This document shows, piece by piece, positions 1 through 7,146 of a stretch of DNA of 64,000 nt (the first letter of the stretch is position 1; each line of letters starts with the position of its first letter). The notes beneath the pieces are model-generated. The model did not search any database. It was given only the letters and a program-made list of their open reading frames with translations, and was not told the DNA's origin. The position numbers and the translations under genes are program-made. Origin of the DNA: Nocardioides cremeus (lineage in GTDB: Bacteria > Actinomycetota > Actinomycetes > Propionibacteriales > Nocardioidaceae); assembly GCF_030518195.1 (NCBI RefSeq), contig NZ_JAULSC010000014.1, forward strand, positions 42,059 to 106,058. Direction: 5' to 3'.

Positions 1-1086
1 ATGGCGAAGGCGAGCGCGGCCGAGGTGGAGGCGGGCGGGCGTGCGGTGCGCGTCTCGAGCCCCGACCGGATCATCTACGAGGCGACCGAGCGCACGCCCG
101 AGGTGACCAAGCTGATGGTCGCGCAGTACGTCGCCTCGGCCGAGGACGGGCTGATGCGCGCGCTGCGTGACCGGCCCACCGCGCTGGAGCGCTGGCCCTC
201 GGGGGTGCGTGAGGGCATGCGCCTGGCCACCGGCCCGCAGGACTCGAAGGCCGAGGCGTTCTACCAGAAGCGGGTGCCCAAGGGCGCGCCCGACTACCTC
301 GAGACCGCCACGGTCACCTTCCCGTCGGGGCGCACCGCCGACGAGATCTGCCCGACCGAGATCGCGGTGCCCGTGTGGTGCGCCCACATGGGCACGCTGA
401 CCTTCCACCCCTGGCCGGTGCGCCGCGGCGACGTCGACCACCCCGACGAGCTGCGCATCGACCTCGACCCCCAGCCCGGCACCGGCTTCGCCGACGCGGT
501 GCGGGTAGCCGGTGTGGCTCGCGAGCTGCTCGCCGAGCTCGGGCTGACGGCGTACGTGAAGACGTCGGGCAACCGGGGCGTGCACGTCTACGTGCGCATC
601 GAGCCGCGCTGGGAGTTCCTCGACGTGCGGCACGCCGCGATCGGCTTCGGGCGCGCGCTGGAGCGCCGCGACGAGCAGGTCACCACGGCGTGGTGGAAGG
701 AGGAGCGGGGGGAGCGCATCTTCGTCGACTACAACCAGAACTGCCGCGACCGCACCATCGCCTCGGCGTACTCGCTGCGGCCGTTGCCCGGCGCCCCGGT
801 CTCGACGCCGCTGTCGTGGGACGACCTGGCCGAGGTCGCCGACCCCCGTGAGCTGAACCTCTTCACGGTGCCCGAGCGGCTCGCCGACGGCGGGGACCCG
901 TGGGCCGGCATCGACGATGAGGCGTTCTCGATCCAGCCGCTGCTCGACCTCTACGAGGAGCTGCCCGGGGGAGAGATGCCCTACCCGCCGGACCACCCGA
1001 AGATGCCGGGCGAGCCGCCGCGGGTGCAGCCGAGCAAGAAGGTGGCCGGGCACTGGGACGCCGACGGCAACCGCATCGAGGACTGA
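1..1086 (+). CDS. LigD-type DNA polymerase (PolDom) protein, stand-alone
   Basis: A 361-residue protein resembling the archaeo-eukaryotic primase-like polymerase domain of the end-joining enzyme LigD, which fills in or extends DNA ends (or adds ribonucleotides) before ligation. Visible motifs are the metal-binding IDLDP near residues 153-157, SGNRGVHV near 190-197, and RTIASAYSLRP near 251-261. No ligase or phosphoesterase domain is attached, so it is a split, PolDom-only version. An ATP-dependent ligase lies at 2652-3779, which supports a shared role in double-strand break repair. No Ku gene is in the window. The gene begins at the first base, so its upstream signals cannot be seen and a slightly earlier start is possible. 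Confidence 0.87.
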   Translation: MAKASAAEVEAGGRAVRVSSPDRIIYEATERTPEVTKLMVAQYVASAEDGLMRALRDRPTALERWPSGVREGMRLATGPQDSKAEAFYQKRVPKGAPDYLETATVTFPSGRTADEICPTEIAVPVWCAHMGTLTFHPWPVRRGDVDHPDELRIDLDPQPGTGFADAVRVAGVARELLAELGLTAYVKTSGNRGVHVYVRIEPRWEFLDVRHAAIGFGRALERRDEQVTTAWWKEERGERIFVDYNQNCRDRTIASAYSLRPLPGAPVSTPLSWDDLAEVADPRELNLFTVPERLADGGDPWAGIDDEAFSIQPLLDLYEELPGGEMPYPPDHPKMPGEPPRVQPSKKVAGHWDADGNRIED

Positions 1087-1175
1087 CGCTCGCGGGGCCC
1101 GTGGGGCGTCAGGGGCCTGGAACCAGAAGGGCCCGCCCGGCGGAGTCTCAGCTGCGCCGGACGGGCTCCCGTCTG

Positions 1176-1296
1176 CGCGTCCGAGATTCCCCCCGGATCC
1201 TCGGACGCGATGGCCGGTCCGGGGCGAGTCCGCGTTCCCCCCAGAATCGCGGCATGCCCCCCGGTCCGACCGGGGAGGTCGCCCCCCGGCGACCTC
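1176..1296 (+). ncRNA. Candidate 6C-like structured RNA (C6-loop hairpins)
   Basis: The 331 bases between the polymerase and sulfotransferase genes contain four runs of six C within about 100 bases. Three lie in hairpin loops: 1176-1185 pairs with 1200-1209 (10 bp, C6 in a 14-base loop); 1230-1234 pairs with 1248-1252 (5 bp, C6 in loop); 1275-1281 pairs with 1290-1296 (7 bp or more, C6 in loop). The fourth run forms one side of a 7-bp hairpin at 1259-1275. C6-loop hairpins define the actinobacterial 6C RNA family. No promoter or T-rich terminator was recognised, and 6C RNA usually has two such hairpins, so this is only a candidate. The rest of the gap shows a short hairpin (CCTCC/GGAGG, 1301-1315) and the promoter of the next gene. 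Confidence 0.35.
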
Positions 1297-1405
1297 GTGC
1301 CTCCAGACTAGGAGGAGAACCGGGGCAGTGGGGGAACACGTCATCCACAATCGGTCCAGGGTTTGGTAACACCGCGGGGCCGCCCGGCGCCGCGGGCCGC
1401 GCTGG

Positions 1406-1411
1406 TACTTT
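1406..1411 (+). promoter_or_regulatory. -10 hexamer TACTTT, sulfotransferase gene
   Basis: TACTTT ends six bases before the ATG at 1418 and no Shine-Dalgarno sequence lies between, so a leaderless transcript is inferred. Confidence 0.5.
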
Positions 1412-1417
1412 TCGCCC

Positions 1418-2047
1418 ATGATGGTCTCGCACTCGGCGCGCGTGCTGTTCGTGCACGTGCAGAAGACCGGTGGCATCACCATCGACCGGATGCTGCAGGA
1501 GGCGCTGCCCGACTTCGAGTTCCTGCCCGGGCTCGGCGGCGGTCGCCACGCCAGGCTCGGCCCGGCGCTGCGCACCTACCCCGAGCTGTCGGAGTACTTC
1601 GTCTTCGGCTTCGTGCGCAACCCGTGGGCGCGGCTCTACTCGTGGTGGGCGATGATCAAGCGCGCCGAGGCCGACGCGGCGGCGGGCGTCGAGAAGGCCA
1701 CCAACCAGATGGACCACAACCGGCTGTGGAAGCGGGTGCTGGCCACCTGCCCCGACTTCGAGGCGTTCGTGCTGCGCGGCACCCAGGAGCAGCGCGAGCT
1801 GCAGCGCACCCAGATCAGCTACCTGCGCGCCAAGCAGCGCGAGGCCGACTTCATCGGTCGCCAGGAGCGCTTCGACGCCGACCTGCACGAGGTCTTCGAC
1901 CGGCTCGAGCTGGCCTGGCCCGGCACCACGATGCATGCCAACACCGGGCCCAGCAGCGACTACCGGGTGCAGTACTCCGACGAGATGCGCGACCGGGTGG
2001 CCGAGGTCTTCGCCGCCGACCTCGAGCGCTTCGGCTACGAATTCTAG
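1418..2047 (+). CDS. Sulfotransferase family 2-like protein
   Basis: A 209-residue cytoplasmic protein of the PAPS-dependent sulfotransferase fold, which moves sulfate from 3'-phosphoadenylyl sulfate to a carbohydrate or other acceptor. The N-terminal strand-loop FVHVQKTGGITI (about residues 10-21) fits the 5'-phosphosulfate-binding loop of the family, and the FGFVRNPWARLYSWW segment (about 67-81) fits the 3'-phosphate-binding region with the conserved Arg-Asn-Pro. The acceptor cannot be told. Two ATGs lie in tandem (1418 and 1421); the first is taken because of the promoter spacing. It faces the convergent gene at 2075-2620 with a 27-base gap. No sulfation or capsule genes are next to it. 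Confidence 0.8.
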   Translation: MMVSHSARVLFVHVQKTGGITIDRMLQEALPDFEFLPGLGGGRHARLGPALRTYPELSEYFVFGFVRNPWARLYSWWAMIKRAEADAAAGVEKATNQMDHNRLWKRVLATCPDFEAFVLRGTQEQRELQRTQISYLRAKQREADFIGRQERFDADLHEVFDRLELAWPGTTMHANTGPSSDYRVQYSDEMRDRVAEVFAADLERFGYEF

Positions 2048-2074
2048 CCGCTCCAGCCGGCGTACGCCGCCCGC

Positions 2075-2620
2075 TCAGAAGCCGCTGACGCCCTCGGGCC
2101 CGCCGGCCTGCTCGTCGAAGGTCTCGTGCTCGAGCAGGTGCAGCACCGGCACCCCCAGCTTGCGCCGGGCCTGCGAGGTCCAGTCGAGGTGGAAGAGCTC
2201 GGCCACGATGTGCGGGCGGGTCAGCACGATGGCCTCGCGGCCGTCGACGGCGGCCACCTCGGCGGCCAGCGCGTCGACCGGCGGCTCGGTGATGATCCGC
2301 CCGGTCGCCTCGGCCCCGGCACGCCGCAGGTGCTCCAGGGTCGCGGCCAGCTCGGCCTCGGAGCGCTCGCGGCAGTCCTGGCGCACGGCGTCGAGGTCGA
2401 TCTCCGACATCGTCATGGCCGGCGAGGCCAGCATCTCCCCGCCCGAGAGCGAGCCCATCGCGGCCTCCACGCGCGCCGCGGCGTCCTCGAGCGGCAGCAG
2501 CACGTGGTAGCGCACCCGCTCGCCCTCCGCCGTCAGCTCGGTGTGCAGCGAGCGCACCTGGGTGGCGTCGGCGGTGGAGAGCGCCTTCTCGATCAGGAGT
2601 ACGACGTCGTAGTCGGCCAT
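2075..2620 (-). CDS. Conserved hypothetical protein, alternating alpha/beta
   Basis: Not recognised with certainty. The 181-residue protein starts with a hydrophobic strand (DVVLLIEKAL), has a long charged helical middle (about residues 55-105) and a C-terminal strand-helix part with GREAIVLTRPHIVAELFHLDW and VPVLHLLEHE. The pattern resembles a universal-stress-protein or Rossmann-like fold, but no nucleotide-binding motif such as G-x2-G-x9-G is clear. There is no signal peptide or membrane segment, so it is cytoplasmic. It lies 31 bases downstream of the ligase gene on the same strand but has its own promoter. A role cannot be assigned. Confidence 0.6.
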   Translation of the reverse strand: MADYDVVLLIEKALSTADATQVRSLHTELTAEGERVRYHVLLPLEDAAARVEAAMGSLSGGEMLASPAMTMSEIDLDAVRQDCRERSEAELAATLEHLRRAGAEATGRIITEPPVDALAAEVAAVDGREAIVLTRPHIVAELFHLDWTSQARRKLGVPVLHLLEHETFDEQAGGPEGVSGF

Positions 2621-2626
2621 GGCTCC

Positions 2627-2632
2627 ATCCTA
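2627..2632 (-). promoter_or_regulatory. -10 hexamer TAGGAT, hypothetical gene 2075-2620
   Basis: TAGGAT on the minus strand is followed by six bases and the ATG at 2620. There is no Shine-Dalgarno sequence, so the start fits a leaderless mRNA. Confidence 0.5.
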
Positions 2633-2651
2633 GTCCTGCGGCGGTGCGGGC

Positions 2652-3779
2652 CTACCCCTGTCCGAGCACCTCGTCGAGGTCGTAGCCGCTGACCTCGTCG
2701 AGCTGCTCGTAGCCGCAGGAGGCCGGGTCGCGGTCCTCGCGCCAGCGCTTGAAGTGCGCGGTGTGGCGGAAGCGGCGGCCCTCCATGTGGTCGTACTTGA
2801 CCTCCAGCACCCGCTCGGGGCGCAGCGGCACGAAGGAGAGGTCCTTGCCGGCGCTCCAGCGGCTCTGGGTGCCCGGCACCCGGTCGGGGTTGGCGATCGC
2901 GCCGTCGTGCCAGCGCGCCCACGGGTGCTCCTCGATCGGGCAGGCCAGGTCGGAGAGCTCGTCCCACAGCTCGGCGCGTCGCTTCTCGGTGAAGCTGGCG
3001 CTGACGCCGATGTGCTGCAGCACCGGCCCGTCGTCGCCCTCGCTCCACAGCCCCAGCAGCAGGCTGCCGAGCAGCGGTCGCTCGGGCGTGGAGGTCTTGT
3101 GCTCGCGCATGCCGGCCAGCACCACGTCGGCGGTGCGCTCGTGCTTGATCTTCAGCATCGTCCGGGCGTTCTCGACGTACGCCGCCCCGAGCGGCTTGGC
3201 CACGACGCCGTCGAGCCCGGCGCCCTCGAACTGCTCCAGCCACTGCTCGGCGATCGCCGGGTCGGTGGTGGTGCGGGTCAGGTGGCAGGGCCCCGCGATC
3301 CCGGGGTCGGAGAGGTGGGCCAGGGCCTCCTCGAGCGCGGCGCGGCGCTCGGCGAACGGCCGGTCGACGTACGACTCGTCGCCCAGGGCGAGCAGGTCGA
3401 AGGCCACGAAGCCGGCCGGTGTCTTCTCCGAGAGCATGTCGACGCGGGAGGCGGCGGGGTGGATGCGCTCCTGCAGCACCTCGAACTCCAGGCGCTGGCC
3501 GCCGTCGGGTGTCGGGAGCGCCACGAACACCTCGCCGTCGAGCACGCAGCGCTCGGGCAGCTGCTCGCGCGCGGCCGTGACGAGCTCGGGGAAGTAGCGG
3601 GTCAGCGGCTTGGTGTTGCGGCTGGTCAGCTCGACCTCGTCGCCGTCCTTGAACAGCAGGCAGCGGAAGCCGTCCCACTTCGGCTCGAAGGACAGCCCGC
3701 CGTGCTTCTCGGGGTCGGGCACACCCTTGACGGACTTGGCGAGCATCGGCCGCACCGGCGGCATCACGGGCAGGTCCAC
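2652..3779 (-). CDS. ATP-dependent DNA ligase (LigC-like)
   Basis: A 375-residue ATP-dependent DNA ligase that seals nicks through an enzyme-AMP intermediate. The adenylation motif EPKWDGFR (catalytic Lys near residue 34) is followed by the LDGEVF motif, the motif IV region LDGVVAKPLG and motif V MLKIKHERTADVV, then an OB-fold half. The length fits the short actinobacterial LigC group used as backup or repair ligases. Start choice: a TAGGGT hexamer at 3787-3792 lies seven bases before GTG 3779, so this start is preferred; an in-frame GTG at 3809 and ATG at 3764 are alternatives. It runs toward the polymerase-domain gene at 1-1086, suggesting a common end-processing role, which is inference. 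Confidence 0.9.
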   Translation of the reverse strand: MDLPVMPPVRPMLAKSVKGVPDPEKHGGLSFEPKWDGFRCLLFKDGDEVELTSRNTKPLTRYFPELVTAAREQLPERCVLDGEVFVALPTPDGGQRLEFEVLQERIHPAASRVDMLSEKTPAGFVAFDLLALGDESYVDRPFAERRAALEEALAHLSDPGIAGPCHLTRTTTDPAIAEQWLEQFEGAGLDGVVAKPLGAAYVENARTMLKIKHERTADVVLAGMREHKTSTPERPLLGSLLLGLWSEGDDGPVLQHIGVSASFTEKRRAELWDELSDLACPIEEHPWARWHDGAIANPDRVPGTQSRWSAGKDLSFVPLRPERVLEVKYDHMEGRRFRHTAHFKRWREDRDPASCGYEQLDEVSGYDLDEVLGQG

Positions 3780-3786
3780 GAGATCG

Positions 3787-3792
3787 ACCCTA
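3787..3792 (-). promoter_or_regulatory. -10 hexamer TAGGGT, DNA ligase gene
   Basis: Minus-strand TAGGGT ends seven bases before GTG 3779; this spacing decides the start chosen for the ligase. Confidence 0.45.
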
Positions 3793-3829
3793 GACCCGAC
3801 CACCCCCACCCGTCGGGCCGCGAGGACCC

Positions 3830-3835
3830 TAGGGT
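3830..3835 (+). promoter_or_regulatory. -10 hexamer TAGGGT, tRNA-Gln
   Basis: TAGGGT lies 11 bases before the 5' end of the tRNA, a usual distance for a short tRNA leader. It overlaps a palindrome (CCCTAGGG), so direction is set by context only. Confidence 0.4.
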
Positions 3836-3846
3836 GGTGTCCTCAT

Positions 3847-3925
3847 TCCCCGGTTGGTCTGCCGGCAGGGCCCGCCTGACTTTGAATCAGGACTAGCGAC
3901 GTAGGTTCGACTCCTACCCGGGGAG
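3847..3925 (+). tRNA. tRNA-Gln (anticodon TTG)
   Basis: A full cloverleaf can be drawn. The acceptor stem TCCCCGG (3847-3853) pairs with CCGGGGA (3918-3924), with discriminator G at 3925. The D stem is GGTC/GGCC. The anticodon stem CCTGA/TCAGG (3875-3879 and 3887-3891) encloses loop CTTTGAA, giving anticodon TTG at 3882-3884, which reads Gln CAA. The T arm GTAGG-TTCGACT-CCTAC is at 3901-3917. The variable region is nine bases, longer than the usual four or five. CCA is not encoded. The 3' 28 bases are repeated at 4408-4435. Confidence 0.92.
3896..3923 (+). repeat. 3' end of tRNA-Gln, copy A of direct repeat
   Basis: The last 28 bases of the tRNA before the terminal A-G, covering variable region, T arm and acceptor strand. 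They match 4408-4435 at 26 of 28 positions, the layout expected of a tRNA attachment site. Confidence 0.7.
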
Positions 3926-3951
3926 CTCAGCTCGGGTCAGGGGTCGGTGGC

Positions 3952-4341
3952 TCAGCCCCGCGAGATCACCGCGTGCGTGCCGATGGCGCGGGCGATGACG
4001 TGACCGCCCTGGGTGATCTCGCCCTGGGTCGTGCAGATCCGCCCGCCCCGGCTCGTGCAGGTCGCGGTGCACACCAGCGGCTGCCCGGCCACCCCGGCCC
4101 GCACGAACTGCGAGCTCAGCTGCACGTGCGGCGCGACCATGCCCTCCGGGCCGGCGGCGTGGACCGCCCAGCCGGTGGCGCTGTCGAGCAGCGCGCTGAG
4201 GTAGCCGCCGTGCAGGATGCCGCCGCCGTTGAGGTGCTCGGGGCCGGGATCGGCCTCCACCACGGCGCCCTCGGGGTCGGCGCGCACCACCCGGAACCCG
4301 AGGTGCGCCGAGAACGGTCCGGGGTCTCCCACAGCGGTCAT
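3952..4341 (-). CDS. PaaI-family hotdog thioesterase
   Basis: A 129-residue single-domain hotdog protein of the PaaI/YdiI acyl-CoA thioesterase type, expected to hydrolyse aryl- or acyl-CoA thioesters in the cytoplasm. The LNGGGILHGGYLSALLDSA segment (about residues 36-54) carries the HGG turn and the helix with the conserved Asp of the family. Length is normal. The frame stays open far upstream, but the promoter hexamer six bases before ATG 4341 and the position of the domain support this start. It is the only gene between the tRNA-Gln 3' end and its duplicated copy at 4408-4435, so it may sit inside a remnant of an integrated segment. Confidence 0.8.
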   Translation of the reverse strand: MTAVGDPGPFSAHLGFRVVRADPEGAVVEADPGPEHLNGGGILHGGYLSALLDSATGWAVHAAGPEGMVAPHVQLSSQFVRAGVAGQPLVCTATCTSRGGRICTTQGEITQGGHVIARAIGTHAVISRG

Positions 4342-4347
4342 GGGCAC

Positions 4348-4353
4348 ACCGTA
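4348..4353 (-). promoter_or_regulatory. -10 hexamer TACGGT, thioesterase gene
   Basis: Minus-strand TACGGT, six bases, then ATG 4341; no ribosome-binding site is present. Confidence 0.5.
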
Positions 4354-4407
4354 GGGGCCCGTCGTCGTGGGTGTGCCGGGAGCCCGCCCGGTCGGTGGCG
4401 TGGCCCG

Positions 4408-4435
4408 GCGACGTAGGTTCGACCCCGACCCGGGG
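4408..4435 (+). repeat. Partial tRNA-Gln 3' end, copy B (att-like site)
   Basis: 26 of 28 bases are identical to the tRNA-Gln 3' end at 3896-3923, with two substitutions (T to C and T to G) in the T arm. The first 16 bases are identical, including the variable-region GCGAC that is specific to this tRNA. The upstream half of a tRNA is absent, so this is not a second tRNA gene. It is best read as the second repeat of a tRNA-targeted integration event. Confidence 0.65.
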
Positions 4436-4477
4436 CCCTCGCGCCCCGACCCCCGCCCCTCCGATGTGGAGAAGCCC

Positions 4478-5452
4478 GTGCTCCGACGCTCGCGTCCCCT
4501 GGCCGCCCTGTGCGCCGCCGTCCTGCTGTCCGGCCTGGCGGCCTGCGGCTCCGAGTCCGACTCCGCGGAGGAGGCGACCGGCTCGTCCGGCTCCGCCGGC
4601 CTCGAGGAGGTCAGCTTCTCCGGCGAGGTGGGCGAGAGCCTCACCGCCGAGTGGAGCGGGGCCATCGAGCAGCCCGACGAGACACAGGTCGAGACCCTGG
4701 TCGAGGGCGACGGCGAGGAGATCGCCGACGGCGCCACCGTGAGCACCTACGTGTACGTCGGCAACGGCAGCACGCAGGAGGACGTCTTCAGCGACTACGA
4801 CAACGGCGCCCCGGAGTCGATTCCCAACGACGAGCAGGTCGGCGAGGTCTTCCTCGAGATGATGGACGGCGCGACGTACGGCTCGCGGGTCGTGGCGGTC
4901 ACCACGCCCACCGACCTGCTCGGCGCCAACGCCGAGAGCAACTCCCTCGGGCTGGGCACCGACGACAGCGTCGTCGTGGTGATGGACCTGGTGGAGGAGC
5001 AGGAGGTCGCGCCGACCCCGTCGAGCGAGGAGGCCGAGGACGCCTCGCCCGACAGCCAGCCCAGCGTGGTCTCCGAGGGCGGCGACCCCGTCGGCCTCGA
5101 CTTCGAGGGCATCGACGAGCCCGCGCTCGACGCACCCGTGCAGCGGGTCGTGCTGGAGGAGGGCGACGGCCCCGCCGTGAAGCCCTCCGACACCGTCACG
5201 GTCGACTACCTGGGCGCGACGTACGACGCCGACGCGCCGTTCGACGAGAGCTACTCGCGCGGTGAGCCGCTCGTCTCGCCGCTGAGCGGGCTGATCCCCG
5301 GGTGGAGCATCGGCCTCGACGGCGTGCCGGTCGGCAGCCGGGTGCTGCTGCAGATCCCGCCGGCCTACGGCTACGGCACCCAGGGCAGCCCGCCCAGCAT
5401 CCCCGGCAACGCCACCTTGTGGTTCCTCATCGACGTGGTCGCGGCCGAGTAG
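4478..5452 (+). CDS. FKBP-type peptidyl-prolyl isomerase lipoprotein, tandem FKBP-like domains
   Basis: A 324-residue secreted, lipid-anchored prolyl isomerase. The N-terminus has an RRSR charge cluster, a hydrophobic core and a lipobox LAAC with Cys23. The C-terminal FKBP domain (about residues 220-324) shows VTVDYLGATYD, FDESY, IPGWSIGLDG, GSRVLLQIPPAYGYG and NATLWFLIDV, all typical. A first region (about 60-175) has the same order in degraded form and may be an inactive FKBP copy. Start: GGAG at 4468-4471 sits six bases before GTG 4478. It lies 116 bases before glmU and probably helps fold exported proteins at the outer face of the membrane. Confidence 0.86.
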   Translation: MLRRSRPLAALCAAVLLSGLAACGSESDSAEEATGSSGSAGLEEVSFSGEVGESLTAEWSGAIEQPDETQVETLVEGDGEEIADGATVSTYVYVGNGSTQEDVFSDYDNGAPESIPNDEQVGEVFLEMMDGATYGSRVVAVTTPTDLLGANAESNSLGLGTDDSVVVVMDLVEEQEVAPTPSSEEAEDASPDSQPSVVSEGGDPVGLDFEGIDEPALDAPVQRVVLEEGDGPAVKPSDTVTVDYLGATYDADAPFDESYSRGEPLVSPLSGLIPGWSIGLDGVPVGSRVLLQIPPAYGYGTQGSPPSIPGNATLWFLIDVVAAE

Positions 5453-5568
5453 CCCCACCGCGGTCGGGACGGCTCGCTCCCACGTCGCGAGGACCGCGCT
5501 ACCCGAGCGCGCTTCACCTGCGGGCTCTACAGTGAGCCCGCTCCTTCCCTCGCTGATTCGGAGATCCC

Positions 5569-7023
5569 GTGGCCGACCCCGTCCTGCACGACCTGACCGT
5601 GATCGTCCTCGCCGCCGGCGGGGGGACACGGATGCGGTCGAAGACCGCGAAGGTCCTGCACCCGATCGGCGGGCGCAGCATGGTGGGCCACGTGCTGGTG
5701 GCCGTCCGCGGCTGCGCGCCGCGCCGGGTGGTCGCGGTCATCGGTCACCAGCGCGACCAGGTCGGCGCGCACATCGCCGAGCTGGCCCCCGAGGCGCTGC
5801 TGGCGGTGCAGGAGGAGCAGGCCGGCACCGGCCACGCCGTACGCGTCGGGGTGGAGGCGGCCGACGCCCGCGAGGGCACCGTGCTGGTCGCCTACGGCGA
5901 CACCCCGCTGCTGACCGCCGAGAGCCTGCGCGCCTTCGTCTCCGAGCACGAGGCCGCCCAGCGCGCCGTCAGCGTGCTCAGCGGCGTCGTCGACGACCCC
6001 TTCGGCTACGGCCGCGTGGTGCGCGACGAGGACGGCGAGGTCGTGGCGATCGTGGAGCAGAAGGACGCCACGCCCGAGCAGCGCCAGGTCCGCGAGATCA
6101 ACTCGGGGATCATGGCCTTCGACGCCGCGTTCCTGCACGAGGCCCTGCCGCGCCTGGGCAACGACAACGCCAACGGCGAGTACTACCTCACCGACCTGCT
6201 CGGCCTGGCGCGCGAGGCCGGCCTGACCGTCGGTGCCCACCCGATCGACGACGTGCGCCAGACCGAGGGCGCCAACGACCGCGCCCAGCTCGCCGAGCTC
6301 GGTCGCGAGCTCAACACCCGCATCGTGGAGCGCTGGATGCGCGAGGGCGTCACCGTGATGGACCCCGCCACGACCTGGATCGACGCCGACGTGGTGCTGG
6401 CCCCCGACGTGGTGCTGCTGCCGGGCACCCAGCTGCTCGGCGCGACCGTCGTCGGCGAGGACGCCGTCATCGGCCCCGACAGCACGCTCAAGGACTGCGA
6501 GATCGGCGCCGGCGCCCGCATCGTCCGGGTGCACGCCGAGCTCGCCGTGGTGGGCGAGCAGGCCGACGTCGGCCCCTTCTCCTACCTCCGGCCCGGCACC
6601 CGCCTGGGCGCGGGCGGCAAGATCGGCGGGTTCGTCGAGACCAAGAACGCCGACATCGGCGCGGGCGCCAAGGTGCCGCACCTGTCGTACGTCGGCGACG
6701 CCGAGATCGGCGAGGGCACCAACATCGGGGCCGGCACGATCTTCGCCAACTACGACGGCGTGGCCAAGCACCGCACCACCATCGGGCGGCACGCCCGCAC
6801 CGGCTCCAACAACACCTTCGTGGCCCCCGTGACGATCGGCGACGGCGCCAGCACCGGCGGCGGCACCGTCGTACGAGGTGACGTGCCGGCGGGTGCGCTG
6901 GCGCTCAGCGCGGGGCCCATGCGCGTCATCGAGCAGTGGGCCCAGCAGCGTCGCGCGGGCACCCCGCAGGCCGAGGCCGCCGAGCGCGCGCAGCGGTCCG
7001 GCGAGGGCTCCGGACCCGCCTAG
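5569..7023 (+). CDS. glmU: Bifunctional GlmU: GlcNAc-1-phosphate uridyltransferase and GlcN-1-phosphate acetyltransferase
   Basis: A 484-residue cytoplasmic enzyme that acetylates glucosamine-1-phosphate and then makes UDP-GlcNAc, the precursor for peptidoglycan and mycothiol. The pyrophosphorylase domain (about residues 1-240) begins with VIVLAAGGGTRMRSKTAKVL and carries GYGR and the NSGIMAF motif. The C-terminal left-handed beta-helix (about 260-450) shows hexapeptide repeats such as IGAGAKVPHLSYVGDAEIG and the acetyl-CoA region NYDGVAKHRTTIG. Length is normal for actinobacteria. GGAG at 5560-5563 sits five bases before GTG 5569. It is followed by prs, a widely conserved pair. Confidence 0.96.
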   Translation: MADPVLHDLTVIVLAAGGGTRMRSKTAKVLHPIGGRSMVGHVLVAVRGCAPRRVVAVIGHQRDQVGAHIAELAPEALLAVQEEQAGTGHAVRVGVEAADAREGTVLVAYGDTPLLTAESLRAFVSEHEAAQRAVSVLSGVVDDPFGYGRVVRDEDGEVVAIVEQKDATPEQRQVREINSGIMAFDAAFLHEALPRLGNDNANGEYYLTDLLGLAREAGLTVGAHPIDDVRQTEGANDRAQLAELGRELNTRIVERWMREGVTVMDPATTWIDADVVLAPDVVLLPGTQLLGATVVGEDAVIGPDSTLKDCEIGAGARIVRVHAELAVVGEQADVGPFSYLRPGTRLGAGGKIGGFVETKNADIGAGAKVPHLSYVGDAEIGEGTNIGAGTIFANYDGVAKHRTTIGRHARTGSNNTFVAPVTIGDGASTGGGTVVRGDVPAGALALSAGPMRVIEQWAQQRRAGTPQAEAAERAQRSGEGSGPA

Positions 7024-7146
7024 GCAAAGACTGCGCGTCAGGTCCGTCACACGCGGCGCCGCAGGCCGGTGTCGGGTTTCGCGGCCGACCGTCCGGGGGG
7101 CAGACTGTCGGGCGCACCCCACCCGTCGGCGACCCAGGAGCTGCTC

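Noticed and set aside
3810..3846. CCCTAGGG palindrome as a ligase promoter
   Set aside because: The minus-strand hexamer here is 16 bases from GTG 3809, unlike the 6 or 7 base spacing found elsewhere; the hexamer at 3787-3792 fits GTG 3779, and this one fits the tRNA on the plus strand.
4408..4435. Possible second tRNA gene
   Set aside because: Only the variable region, T arm and 3' acceptor strand are present; no D arm, anticodon arm or 5' acceptor strand lies upstream.
4342..4746. Upstream extension of the thioesterase open frame to 264 residues
   Set aside because: The added sequence is antisense to the FKBP gene, crosses the tRNA-like repeat and has no family features; the promoter hexamer supports ATG 4341.
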